55,673 bases of DNA from Pseudomonadota bacterium (GCA_005776945.1 SXOB01000038.1:1-55673), one strand, 5' to 3'. Shown: positions 42,701 through 53,131, counted from the stretch's first letter. Translations and numbers: made by a program. The notes: a model not told the origin generated them from the sequence alone.

Positions 42701-43450
42701 TTGCTGCGCAAGGACGTCGACGCCGACGGCATCGCCGTGCTCACCCTGGACCGACCCGACCGGCGCAACGCCCTGTCGCCGGACCTTGTGGACGCCCTCC
42801 TGGACGCCGTAGCGAACCCGGATGCGGGTGCTCGCGCCTTCGTGCTGACCGGCGCCGGACCGTGTTTTTGTAGCGGCGCCGACCTCACGGCCGGATTGGG
42901 TGGCGGCGGTGGCTCCCGCGAGCGCTTTGCGATGTTGTTGACCGCGCTGTCGGATTGCCCGTTGCCGGTGATCGCGGCCGTCAACGGCGACGCGTTTGGC
43001 GCCGGCATCGGCCTTGTGGCCGCGAGCGACCTGGCCGTGATCGATGCGGGAGCCCGGGTCGGCACGCCCGAAGTGCGGTTGGGACTGTTTCCTTGGATCG
43101 TCTCGGCGCCGTTGATGCGAAAGATCCACGCGGTGGCTCTCACGGAGTTGGCGCTGACCGGTGATCCCATCGACGCGGCTCGCGCCGTCGCGATCGGGCT
43201 CGCCAATCGTGTCGCGACCCCTGGGAACGCGGTCTGCGAAGCGCGCTCGCTCGCGCTGCGGATCGTTCGCCACTCTTCGATCGTCCTCGCCCGGGGCAAG
43301 GTCGCGTTGAAGCGCGCCGCGACGATGGACGCGGACGAGGCCCTGACCTACCTGGTTGGCGAGCTTGGGCGCAATCTCGAGTTGGAGGACGCGGCCGAGG
43401 GAATCGCGGCGTTCGTCGGTAAACGTCCTCCTGTGTGGAAGGGTCGCTGA
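42701..43450 (+). CDS. Enoyl-CoA hydratase/isomerase family protein
   Basis: 249 residues of the crotonase fold: VLTLDRPDRRNALSPDLV, oxyanion-hole segments CSGADLTAG and NGDAFGAGIGLVAASDLAV, the family signature GTPEVRLGLFPWIVSAPL, and AVAIGLANRVATPGN. The position of the second catalytic Glu is occupied (EVRLGLF); isomerase versus hydratase cannot be decided. TTG 42701 has GAGGTGGGG upstream and gives the usual length; ATG 42644 lies inside the divergent DUF2520 gene. It may act in beta-oxidation or branched-chain degradation. Confidence 0.88.
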   Translation: MLRKDVDADGIAVLTLDRPDRRNALSPDLVDALLDAVANPDAGARAFVLTGAGPCFCSGADLTAGLGGGGGSRERFAMLLTALSDCPLPVIAAVNGDAFGAGIGLVAASDLAVIDAGARVGTPEVRLGLFPWIVSAPLMRKIHAVALTELALTGDPIDAARAVAIGLANRVATPGNAVCEARSLALRIVRHSSIVLARGKVALKRAATMDADEALTYLVGELGRNLELEDAAEGIAAFVGKRPPVWKGR

Positions 43451-43477
43451 AAGGAAACAGGTAAGGCGGCCGGTGAG

Positions 43478-43741
43478 GTGCTCGGTGCGTTTGACCGTTC
43501 GCACGCTCGATGCCGAACGCAACGCGCCTCCGTGTTGGTCGAGGTGGATACGAGCCTCACCCACCCTGACAAGGACGCCGTGGCCAAGGCCTGGACGGCC
43601 GCGCGCGAGGCCCATCGGGTCTTGCTGGAAGCGAACGTGCCCTGCGCGTCTGTCGCCGAAGGCGAGGCGACGATCCGCGAACAGGGCGAGTCGGTCTGGC
43701 GCGCCAGCCTTGACGCTCGGGGGAACTCTGGCGGAAGTTGA
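43478..43741 (+). CDS. Small hypothetical protein (87 residues)
   Basis: The 396-base gap between the enoyl-CoA hydratase and nitrilase genes holds an open frame with strong third-position G/C, in the same frame as the hydratase. From GTG 43478 it encodes 87 residues, mostly helical: DTSLTHPDKDAVAKAWTAAR, EAHRVLLEANVPCASVAEGE. The first ~18 residues are less convincing, and a GTG near 43532 is another start. It could be a remnant or a genuine small gene. No family recognised. Confidence 0.45.
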   Translation: MLGAFDRSHARCRTQRASVLVEVDTSLTHPDKDAVAKAWTAAREAHRVLLEANVPCASVAEGEATIREQGESVWRASLDARGNSGGS

Positions 43742-43785
43742 CCCGTCGGGACGCCGCGTTCGGGGGCTTGAAGCCTCACTCGGCC

Positions 43786-43814
43786 TTGTGCGCCGGCCGC
43801 CAGTCCTGTAGGGT
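43786..43814 (+). promoter_or_regulatory. Candidate promoter of the nitrilase-dihydropyrimidinase operon
   Basis: TTGTGC (43786-43791), 17-base spacer, TAGGGT (43809-43814), 32 bases before the ATG at 43847. The match to the housekeeping consensus is partial (TTG and TA---T kept). Position and spacing are right. Confidence 0.4.
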
Positions 43815-43820
43815 GCGCCA

Positions 43821-43834
43821 CCGCCACGTGGCGG
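43821..43834. promoter_or_regulatory. Perfect 14-bp palindrome CCGCCACGTGGCGG (candidate operator)
   Basis: CCGCCACGTGGCGG is its own reverse complement and begins six bases after the -10 element, just before the ribosome site AGGAGGA (43836-43842). It could be a repressor site over the transcription start or a leader hairpin over the ribosome site. Confidence 0.45.
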
Positions 43835-43846
43835 CAGGAGGAATGG

Positions 43847-46157
<2,311 letters not shown>

Positions 46158-46226
46158 CCGCCGTGGTCGGGCGCCCCCCGCGGCGCGCCCGCCACCTGGA
46201 TAGGCCGCCTGTCTCAGAGGTGCGGC

Positions 46227-47714
46227 ATGATTGAGCCTTTTCGCGCGACGTCGGACGCGTTCACGCCATTTGCCGATGCACGGAACTTCATCGGCGGCGC
46301 CTTCGTCGAGCCGTCAGGCGACACCGTCGCGCCGATTCACAATCCGCGGTGGGGCCGTCCGATGGCTTCGGTGCGGTTTGGAACGGCGGGCGACGTGGAC
46401 CACGCCGTCCGCGTCGCGACGGAAGCCCAGCGCGAATGGGCGATGTGGCCGATGCGCGAGCGTGCCCACATCTTCTACATGGCCCGCGAACTCGTCATGC
46501 GGAACATCGACGAGTTGGCCTGGCTCGTCAGCCACGAAAACGGCAAGATCTTCGCAGAGGCGCGGGCCGAGGTCGAGAAGGGCGTCGAGTGCATGGAGTT
46601 CGGTTGCTCCCTGCCCAACCTCGCCGCGGGAACCCATCTCGAGGTGAGTCGAGGCGTTCGATGCGAAGTGGTCGACGAGCCGCTCGGGGTCGTCGCCGGC
46701 GTCACGCCGTTCAACTTCCCGTTCATGGTCCCGCTGTGGATGTTGCCGCAGGCTTTGGTGGGCGGCAACGCGTTCGTACTCAAGCCCAGCGAGCGCGTAC
46801 CGCTCTCGTCACAGCGGCTGGCGGCCATTCTGACGGAGGCTGGCCTGCCGAAGGGTGTGCTGAATCTCGTGCAGGGCGGCCGCGAGGTCGTTGAAGCCCT
46901 GTGCGACCATCCAGGAATCGCCGCGCTCGGCTTCGTCGGCAGCACGCCTGTGGCCAAGGCCGTCTACGGGCGGGCGTGCGCGACCGGTAAGCGCGCCCTT
47001 TGCCTTGGCGGCGCGAAGAATCACCTCGTGGTCGTGCCCGACGCCGACGTGGCGCTCACGGCCGAAAACGTCGTGGCCAGTTTCGCCGGGTGCGCCGGCC
47101 AGCGGTGCATGGCCGCGAGCGTGCTGCTTGCGGTGGGCGACGTGGACCCGATCCTCGATGCCATCGTCGAGCGCGCCCGCAAGCTCGTACCCGGCAGGGA
47201 CATCGGCCCGGTGACGACCGAGGCGGCCCGCACCAAGATCGTCGGGTACGTCGACGCCGCCGAGCGAGCCGGCGGGCGCGTCCGGTTGGATGGACGCGGC
47301 GCCCGGCCAACCGAGGACGGCTGGTGGGTGGGACCCACGGTCATCGACGGCCTCGGGCCCGACGTGTCCGCGGTCCGCGAGGAGATCTTTGGCCCGGTCC
47401 TCAGCGTGGTTCGCGTAGCGACCCTGGATGAGGCCTTGCGTATCGAGAATGCCAACCCGTTTGGCAACGCGGCCGCCGTCTACACGACGAGCGGCGACGT
47501 GGCCCGGCGAGTGATGGGGTCGACGTCCGCGGGCATGTGTGGGGTGAACGTGGGCGTGCCCGTGCCCCGCGAGCCGTTTGGCTTCGGCGGCTGGAACGAC
47601 TCGTGCTTCGGGGCGGGCAACCTGACGGGCTGGGACGGCTTCCGCTTCTGGACGCGCCAGCGAAAGATCACGACGAAATGGGCGCTGCAAAAAGACGCAA
47701 CGTGGATGTCGTAG
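46227..47714 (+). CDS. mmsA: CoA-acylating (methyl)malonate-semialdehyde dehydrogenase
   Basis: 495 residues. Aldehyde dehydrogenase fold with the family hallmarks of MMSDH: GVTPFNFPFMVPLWMLPQAL, GFVGSTPVAKAVY, LGGAKNHLVVVPDAD (Asn replacing the usual general-base Glu), catalytic Cys in GCAGQRCMAAS, EEIFGPVLSVV, and PFGFGGWNDSCFG. It converts malonate or methylmalonate semialdehyde with NAD and CoA to acetyl- or propionyl-CoA and CO2. Here it should take the product of beta-alanine (or beta-aminoisobutyrate) transamination, the last step of pyrimidine degradation. Confidence 0.95.
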   Translation: MIEPFRATSDAFTPFADARNFIGGAFVEPSGDTVAPIHNPRWGRPMASVRFGTAGDVDHAVRVATEAQREWAMWPMRERAHIFYMARELVMRNIDELAWLVSHENGKIFAEARAEVEKGVECMEFGCSLPNLAAGTHLEVSRGVRCEVVDEPLGVVAGVTPFNFPFMVPLWMLPQALVGGNAFVLKPSERVPLSSQRLAAILTEAGLPKGVLNLVQGGREVVEALCDHPGIAALGFVGSTPVAKAVYGRACATGKRALCLGGAKNHLVVVPDADVALTAENVVASFAGCAGQRCMAASVLLAVGDVDPILDAIVERARKLVPGRDIGPVTTEAARTKIVGYVDAAERAGGRVRLDGRGARPTEDGWWVGPTVIDGLGPDVSAVREEIFGPVLSVVRVATLDEALRIENANPFGNAAAVYTTSGDVARRVMGSTSAGMCGVNVGVPVPREPFGFGGWNDSCFGAGNLTGWDGFRFWTRQRKITTKWALQKDATWMS

Positions 47715-47733
47715 GCCCACGCGGCGGCAACGC

Positions 47734-48486
47734 CTACACGGCTGCCGTCCGCGGCCCACGCAGCCAGTCCGCCATCGCCACGGTTGGCAGCGTCACGAAC
47801 CGCATCCAGGGCGGCATGACGAAGCGGCCGGAGTCGACGACGTAGCGCGTGAATGCGCGCTGCTGCTGAGCGTAGACGCGCTGCTCGATGGCGCGCATCG
47901 CGTCGACGGAGCCGTTCCAGGCCGGGCCGGCGTAGCGGCGTCCAACGGCGTCGCAGTACCGGAGGTGGTTTGCTTCGTCGGTCGCGATGCGGGCGAAGAG
48001 GTCGGCCGTTTCGGGGTCGCCCGCCGTCCGCAGAGCGCGCTCGGCGCTCGCGAACTCGGCGAGCGCGCGCTCCTCGACGACGTAAAGCAGCGCGTAGACG
48101 GCGGCGATGTGGCGGTCCTCGGTCATCGGCAGGTCCAGTAGATTGCCGGCCTCGGCCGATAGCACCTCGATCGTGCGGAGATGGGAGGGGATGGGCTGGG
48201 CTGGGAGGCCAAGCGCCTCTCGCCGTTCGATCAGCCACCGCTCATGGTTGCGCTCGTCCTCTTGGTGCTTGCGGATCAAGCGCTCCACGTCGGGGTCGAC
48301 AGACCTGGCGAGCGCGCGGTCGAAGACAGCCCCTTCGCCGGTCCCCTCGGCATCGGCGTAGGCCGACAGGGAGAATGCCTTGGCGGCAGGTTGGCGGAAC
48401 ATCGCCACCCGAACCGCTTGGTCGAGGCGGTCCTCGACGCTGAACCATTTGACCATAGCAGTCAACCAGTCACTCAGGGTATTCAT
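47734..48486 (-). CDS. Diiron ferritin-like protein
   Basis: 250 residues, four-helix-bundle pattern with carboxylate/His motifs: HQEDERNHERWLIERREALG, EDRHIAAVYALLYVVEERAL, and ARIATDEANHLRYC. The spacing resembles rubrerythrin or COQ7-type diiron proteins. The N terminus (LSDWLTAMVKWFSVEDRLDQ) and C terminus (FVMPPWMRFVTLPTVAMADW) are amphipathic and suggest peripheral membrane contact. It is 27 bases downstream of the tetR stop on the same strand, so probably shares the TetR promoter. It could be an oxidase or hydroxylase of unknown substrate. Confidence 0.78.
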   Translation of the reverse strand: MNTLSDWLTAMVKWFSVEDRLDQAVRVAMFRQPAAKAFSLSAYADAEGTGEGAVFDRALARSVDPDVERLIRKHQEDERNHERWLIERREALGLPAQPIPSHLRTIEVLSAEAGNLLDLPMTEDRHIAAVYALLYVVEERALAEFASAERALRTAGDPETADLFARIATDEANHLRYCDAVGRRYAGPAWNGSVDAMRAIEQRVYAQQQRAFTRYVVDSGRFVMPPWMRFVTLPTVAMADWLRGPRTAAV

Positions 48487-48513
48487 CGCACACCTCCTGT
48501 GGGAATCGTTGGG

Positions 48514-49095
48514 TCAGCGGACGACGAGACCTTTGAGCAACAGGTCCAGGGCGACGGCCGAGTCGGCCACGAAGTCAGCGACGGGGCGCCGCTCGCGGAA
48601 GGACAGGATCAGGCCTGCCGCCTGCATCTCCTGGAGAACGCGGGCGACGGCTGGGACGTCGAGATCGGATCGGAAGAGTCCTTGCTGAATGCCAAGCTGG
48701 ACGATTTCGATGGTGTTTTGCCGCCCATACTCGCGAAGCCGCTCCAACTCCTCGTGCCACTGCGGGAGCACCTCGAAGTAGTGCCCGAGAACAAGCTCCT
48801 TCGCGAGCGGGTGGTCCTCTAAGTAGAGGACGGCCGCGGCCGAACAGCGCGCCAGCAACTCGTCGGCCGGCACACGCGGGTCGATCTGACGGCTGACCGC
48901 CGCAACCCAGTCGCGCAGCTGGCGGTGGACACATTGGTAGAACAGGTCCGCCTTGCTGTCGCACATCAGGTAGACGGTGCCTTTGCCGATGCCCGCGTGG
49001 TCGGCGACTTCGTCGATCGACGTACGCCGGAAGCCAAGGCGCGCAAACAGCGCGGTGGCGGCGTCCAGGATGCGCTCGACTTTGTCGGATTCCAT
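48514..49095 (-). CDS. TetR/AcrR-family transcriptional regulator
   Basis: 193 residues. N-terminal HTH ILDAATALFARLGFRRTSID, EVADHAGIGKGTVYLMCDSK; the C-terminal ligand domain is unclassified. It has its own promoter with a palindrome over the -10 region, and diverges from the aminotransferase gene. It likely represses itself, the ferritin-like gene and possibly the pyrimidine genes in response to a ligand such as a pyrimidine or beta-amino acid; the ligand is a guess. Confidence 0.93.
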   Translation of the reverse strand: MESDKVERILDAATALFARLGFRRTSIDEVADHAGIGKGTVYLMCDSKADLFYQCVHRQLRDWVAAVSRQIDPRVPADELLARCSAAAVLYLEDHPLAKELVLGHYFEVLPQWHEELERLREYGRQNTIEIVQLGIQQGLFRSDLDVPAVARVLQEMQAAGLILSFRERRPVADFVADSAVALDLLLKGLVVR

Positions 49096-49104
49096 CGCGG
49101 CCTT

Positions 49105-49131
49105 GGTGACTGGATGTCCAGTATGGTCACC
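49105..49131. promoter_or_regulatory. Nested palindrome, candidate TetR operator
   Basis: Outer arms GGTGAC (49105-49110) and GTCACC (49126-49131); inside, ACTGGA/TCCAGT (49109-49122) with a two-base centre. It covers the -10 hexamer of the tetR promoter and begins 10 bases from the tetR start, in the 95-base divergent gap before the aminotransferase gene. Confidence 0.65.
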
Positions 49132-49147
49132 TGGTTCCGACTGTCAA
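49120..49147 (-). promoter_or_regulatory. Sigma-70 promoter of tetR
   Basis: On the minus strand, TTGACA (49147-49142) is a perfect -35, spacer 16, CATACT (49125-49120) as -10. The -10 lies inside the palindrome, as expected for autorepression. Confidence 0.6.
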
Positions 49148-49190
49148 GCCCCTTGAGCCGGGCTAGCTAGAACCCGACCCAAGAGGCCCC

Positions 49191-50510
49191 ATGGACGCCG
49201 CAGAGATGGTGGAGTTGTGTCGCCGGCACACGATGTATTCGTGGTCGGCGGGCGCCAAGATCGATCCGATTCCGTTCGAGCGCGCCGAAGGCGTTTGGTT
49301 CTACGAACCCTCTGGCAAGCGCTGGCTCGACTTCAACAGCCAACTCATGAGCGTCAACATCGGGCACGGGCACCCGGCCGTCAAGGCGCGGATGAAGGAC
49401 GCCGTCGACCGCGTGATCTTCGCCGGTCCGGGCATGGCCACCGCGATTCGCGCGAAGGTCGGCGCGCGCCTGGCGGCCAAGATGCCAGGCGACCTCGACA
49501 GCGTCTTCTTCACGCTCGGGGGCGCGGAAGCGAATGAGAATGCGATCAAGGCGGCTCGGCTGTTCACCGGACGCCACAAGATTCTCGCGCGGTACCGGAG
49601 CTACCATGGGGCCACCCACGGCGCGATGAGCCTCACCGGGGATCCTCGGCGTTGGCCCAACGAGCCGGGCATGTCGGGCGTCGTCCGGGTGATGGACCCA
49701 CGGCCGCTGACGTACTCGTTTGGTGACGACGAAGAGGCGCTCGTCGCCAACCACCTGACCTACCTCGAGGAGGTGATCCGGTTCGAAGGGCCCCACACCA
49801 TCGCAGCGATGTTCATCGAGACGGTGACGGGAACGAATGGCATCCTGCCCCCGCCGCGGGGCTACCTGCGGGGATTGCGTGCGCTCCTCGACAAGTACGG
49901 CATCCTGCTCGTGTGCGACGAGGTGATGTGTGCCTTCGGCCGCACCGGGAAGTGGTTTGCGTTCGAGCACGGCGACATCGTCCCCGACATCCTCACCATG
50001 GCGAAGGGTCTGACGAGTTCCTACGTTCCCCTTGGCGCGATGGCCGTCTCTCGACGGATCGCGGACCACTTCGAGGCCAACGTGTTCTGGGGTGGGTTGA
50101 CCTACAACGCCCATCCGTTCTGTCTCGAAGTGGCGGATGCGGTGTTGGACGTCATGGAAGAGGAGAACTTGGTCGAGCGGTCCGCGGAGATGGGCGTGGT
50201 CCTCGAGGGTCGGCTGGCCGCCCTCGCAAGGCGTCATCCGAGCGTCCGGACGCACCGAAACATCGGCCTGTTCGGCATCGTCGAGCTGGCCGGCGACCGC
50301 GAGGGGCGTCCGCTGTGTGGGTACAACGAAACGCACCCCGCTTCGGGCAAGCTGGCGAAGTACTTCCGAGATCACGGGCTGTACACGCTCGTTCAGGGCA
50401 GTTCGTTCATGTGCAACCCCCCGTTGTGCATCACGACCGAGGAATTGGACCACGGGCTCGGCGTTGTCGATGCCGGGTTGTCGATGCTGGACGCCGACCT
50501 GTTCGGATAG
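49191..50510 (+). CDS. Class III PLP aminotransferase, probable beta-alanine:pyruvate aminotransferase
   Basis: 439 residues. Fold-type I class III transaminase: GVWFYEPSGKRWLDFNSQLM, FFTLGGAEANENAIKAARL, YRSYHGATHGAMS, LVCDEVMCAFGRTGKWFA, and the PLP Lys in ILTMAKGLTSSYVPLGA. It resembles omega-amino-acid/taurine:pyruvate aminotransferases. In this cluster beta-alanine is the expected donor, giving malonate semialdehyde for the dehydrogenase at 46227. The specificity is inferred from context; taurine, GABA or beta-aminoisobutyrate are alternatives. It is divergent from tetR across the palindrome. Confidence 0.88.
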   Translation: MDAAEMVELCRRHTMYSWSAGAKIDPIPFERAEGVWFYEPSGKRWLDFNSQLMSVNIGHGHPAVKARMKDAVDRVIFAGPGMATAIRAKVGARLAAKMPGDLDSVFFTLGGAEANENAIKAARLFTGRHKILARYRSYHGATHGAMSLTGDPRRWPNEPGMSGVVRVMDPRPLTYSFGDDEEALVANHLTYLEEVIRFEGPHTIAAMFIETVTGTNGILPPPRGYLRGLRALLDKYGILLVCDEVMCAFGRTGKWFAFEHGDIVPDILTMAKGLTSSYVPLGAMAVSRRIADHFEANVFWGGLTYNAHPFCLEVADAVLDVMEEENLVERSAEMGVVLEGRLAALARRHPSVRTHRNIGLFGIVELAGDREGRPLCGYNETHPASGKLAKYFRDHGLYTLVQGSSFMCNPPLCITTEELDHGLGVVDAGLSMLDADLFG

Positions 50511-50518
50511 GAGCGCAC

Positions 50519-50638
50519 ATGGGGTTCTTCGTCGGTTGGCGGTGTGACCTTGGCCACCGGCGCGACGACGTTGGCGTGGGGTGGAAAATCGGCCCGCTAC
50601 GGGTCCGCACGGTCGCGCCGCGCACTGAGAGGGTCTGA
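50519..50638 (+). CDS. Small ORF (39 residues) coupled to DUF2254 gene
   Basis: ATG 50519 has GGAG about seven bases upstream; the reading frame MGFFVGWRCDLGHRRDD, then VGVGWKIGPLRVRT, ends with TGA overlapping the ATG of the DUF2254 gene by one base. The position between two plus-strand genes, the ribosome site and the overlap suggest a real small protein or a leader peptide. No homologue known to me. Confidence 0.5.
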   Translation: MGFFVGWRCDLGHRRDDVGVGWKIGPLRVRTVAPRTERV

Positions 50639-51891
50639 TGGGCATGCGCTTTCGGCTGCGAAAGTGGTTCTACGACCTCAACACCAACCTGCTGTTCCTA
50701 CCGGCGTTGGAACTGCTGGCTTTGCTCGGAGCGGGCGTCCTGCTGCCGATCGTGGAGCGTGCTGGCGCTGAAACATCTCTGGGGACGTTGAGCCGCTGGT
50801 TGGCGCCTGAACCCGCCTCGGCGCAGCTCCTGCTGGCCACGGCGGCTGGCGCGGTGATGTCCGTCGTGTCGGTCGTCTACAGCATCCTGCTCGTCGCGCT
50901 GTCGATGTTGTCCATGCAATTCAGCACGCGGGTGCTCGCTGGCTTCATGCGAGACCGGCTGAGCCGAGTCGTGCTCGGATTGTTCGTGGGGACCTTCGCC
51001 TACTGTCTGGCCGTCGTGTGGGCGACGACGTCGAACCCGCCCTTTGTCCCGGGCATCGCCGTGACGGGGGGACTCGGCCTTGCGCTTGTCTCGTTGGGCG
51101 CCCTGGTCCGGTTCATCGATCACATCGTTCGGAGCATCCAGGCGAATGTGCTCGTCGACCGCATTGCGACGGAGGCCGAGGCCGTCCTCGACGCCGTGTT
51201 TCCGCCCGACCGCGTGCCGTCGGTCGATCCCGGTCCCGTCGGGCTCGACCACGTCATCCGCAGCGATCGGAGCGGGTACATCCAACTCGTCGACGTCGAC
51301 AGCCTGCTCGCGGTGGGCGTGCGGGTTCGCCTGCTACGCCCGAACGGTGGTTTCGTGGCGAATGGCGCGGCCTTGCTGGCGACGAGCGCTCCGGTCGACG
51401 CGACCCAGCTGCTGGCCTGCGTCGACATCGGGCCCGAGCGCACCATGCAGGACGACGCGGAGTTCGGCTTTCGGCAGGTCGTCGACATCGCGCTCAAGGC
51501 CCTGTCGCCCGCGGTCAACGACCCAAGCACGGCGGCCACGGTCGTCGACCATCTTGGTCGCCTGCTGTTGCGGGTCGTGAACCGGCCCCTTGGCGGCGCC
51601 GCCTACCGGCAAGGGACGGCGGAAGTGTGGGTGCCGCAGCCGACATTTGCGGATTTGCTCGACTTGGCGATGGAGCAGATTCGCCAGTACGCGGCGTCGG
51701 ACATGGCGGTGAGCCTCCGCTGTTTGCGCATTCTCGGGGAAGTGGCGGAGGCCGCCGCCGACCCGGCCTCGCGGAGCCGCACTCTGTTTCATGCGGACCG
51801 CATCCTTCAAGCCGTGGCCGGCCGATTCGAGGACGCGGACCTCGACGAGTTGAGGCGACGCCACGCGCAGGTGGCGTCAGCCGCGCGTTGA
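50638..51891 (+). CDS. DUF2254 family membrane protein
   Basis: 417 residues. Four membrane helices in the first ~150 residues (LLFLPALELLALLGAGVLLP, AAGAVMSVVSVVYSILLVAL, VVLGLFVGTFAYCLAVVWAT, LALVSLGALVRFIDHIV) followed by a soluble domain with the DUF2254 features FGFRQVVDIALKALSPAVND, PSTAATVVDHLGRLL and a C-terminal helical segment. Family function is unknown. It starts one base into the stop of the 39-residue ORF. Confidence 0.92.
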   Translation: MGMRFRLRKWFYDLNTNLLFLPALELLALLGAGVLLPIVERAGAETSLGTLSRWLAPEPASAQLLLATAAGAVMSVVSVVYSILLVALSMLSMQFSTRVLAGFMRDRLSRVVLGLFVGTFAYCLAVVWATTSNPPFVPGIAVTGGLGLALVSLGALVRFIDHIVRSIQANVLVDRIATEAEAVLDAVFPPDRVPSVDPGPVGLDHVIRSDRSGYIQLVDVDSLLAVGVRVRLLRPNGGFVANGAALLATSAPVDATQLLACVDIGPERTMQDDAEFGFRQVVDIALKALSPAVNDPSTAATVVDHLGRLLLRVVNRPLGGAAYRQGTAEVWVPQPTFADLLDLAMEQIRQYAASDMAVSLRCLRILGEVAEAAADPASRSRTLFHADRILQAVAGRFEDADLDELRRRHAQVASAAR

Positions 51892-51913
51892 GCCTCGCGG
51901 GCGAGGCCCTCGC

Positions 51914-53068
51914 TCAGGCCCCGACGCGTTCGGGCAGGGCGCGCGTGCGGAGAATCTCGACCGGGTCGGCGTCGGCCCACCAGAGCCAGGGTCCACGTTC
52001 CCCGACACGAGGGACCGGCGCACCGCCAAACGCCCTGTGATTGTCGTCCCAAAGGGCGCGCCAGACGCGGCCCATCTGTTCCTCGGAGGTCAGATGGCCG
52101 ACGTGAACCAGCAACCAAGCGGGGTCGAGCAGGTTGGCCGTCCCGAGCCGGTACCAGGGGTCGACCACGGAGTCGTGGCCGATGCCGACGGACGCACCCG
52201 CCGTCCACAGCGCGGCGACGGGTGCGAGGCCGCGTCGAACGGGCCCCGTGTCCCAGCGACCCTGCAGCACCGTGTTGTCGAGCGGGTTGACGACGACCTG
52301 GACCCCGGCCTCGGCGACCAGCTCGCACACCTTGGCGACGTAGGGGCCCGGCATGCCGTGAAGCGCTGTGCAGTGGCCGGCGACCACGCGACCCTTCCAA
52401 CCGCGGTCGATCGCCTCGGCACAGGCGACCTCCAAGTTGCGGCTCCACGGGTCGTCGGTTTCGTCGCAGTGTAGGTCGACGGGCAAGCCGTGGCGCTCGG
52501 CCAGGTCGAAGGCGAGGCGGACGCTCGCGTGCCCCTCGTCGGCCGTCCGCTCGAAGTGGGGGATGGCGCCAACGGCGTCGCAGCCCTTTGCGACCGCGTC
52601 CTCCCAGGCCCGACGGCGTTGCGGAGCGCGGAGAATGCCCTCTTGGGGGAAGGCGACGACCTGCAACTCGGTGCCACGTGTGCGCTCGACGTCGCGGAGC
52701 GCGAGCAGGGCGTCAACCGCAACCGCGGACCCGGTGTCCACGTGAGTTCGAACGCGGAACACGCCGTGGCGGCGATATTGCTGCAACGTGGCCGATGCGC
52801 GTTCGTTGACGTCGTCTGCCGTCAGACCGGCCCGCAACATCGCCCAATTCGCGATGCCTTCGCGAAGTGTGCCGCTGCGATTGGGCGCGCGGGCGCCGAG
52901 CAGGGCGGCGTCCAGGTGAACGTGGGGCTCGGCCAGCCCTGGCGTCAACGCGCCCCCTCGCCGGTCGCCCGTGCGGTTGGTTGGGGGGACGATGGCCTGA
53001 ATCCGATCGGTTTCGATTTGGACGTCGGCTTGGGAGCCGTCCGGGAGGCGCGTGTCGCAGATCCACAT
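51914..53068 (-). CDS. codA: Cytosine deaminase (CodA-type)
   Basis: 384 residues, close to E. coli CodA: LAEPHVHLDAALLG (HxH metal ligands), NRSGTLREGIANWA, HGVFRVRTHVDTGSAV, LQVVAFPQEGILR, VDLHCDETDDPWSRNLE (His ligand and catalytic Glu), VVAGHCTALHGM, VVNPLDNTVLQGRWDT, and GIGHDSVVDPWYRLGTANLL. It deaminates cytosine (or a related pyrimidine or creatinine-like ring) to uracil, feeding the divergent preT-preA genes. ATG 53068; the intergenic palindrome lies 11 bases upstream. It is about 20-40 residues shorter at the C terminus than E. coli CodA. Confidence 0.92.
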   Translation of the reverse strand: MWICDTRLPDGSQADVQIETDRIQAIVPPTNRTGDRRGGALTPGLAEPHVHLDAALLGARAPNRSGTLREGIANWAMLRAGLTADDVNERASATLQQYRRHGVFRVRTHVDTGSAVAVDALLALRDVERTRGTELQVVAFPQEGILRAPQRRRAWEDAVAKGCDAVGAIPHFERTADEGHASVRLAFDLAERHGLPVDLHCDETDDPWSRNLEVACAEAIDRGWKGRVVAGHCTALHGMPGPYVAKVCELVAEAGVQVVVNPLDNTVLQGRWDTGPVRRGLAPVAALWTAGASVGIGHDSVVDPWYRLGTANLLDPAWLLVHVGHLTSEEQMGRVWRALWDDNHRAFGGAPVPRVGERGPWLWWADADPVEILRTRALPERVGA

Positions 53069-53078
53069 GGAAGCGGCC

Positions 53079-53100
53079 TATCTCCGCGACGCGTGAGATA
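53079..53100. promoter_or_regulatory. Inverted repeat TATCTC-N10-GAGATA between codA and preT
   Basis: TATCTC (53079-53084) and GAGATA (53095-53100) flank a CGCG-A-CGCG core, so the whole is an imperfect 22-base palindrome in the 63-base divergent region, 10 bases before the codA start and about 30 before preT. Candidate operator controlling both. Confidence 0.5.
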
Positions 53101-53131
53101 CAGGGATCCACCATCCAAGCCCGGAGATGAG

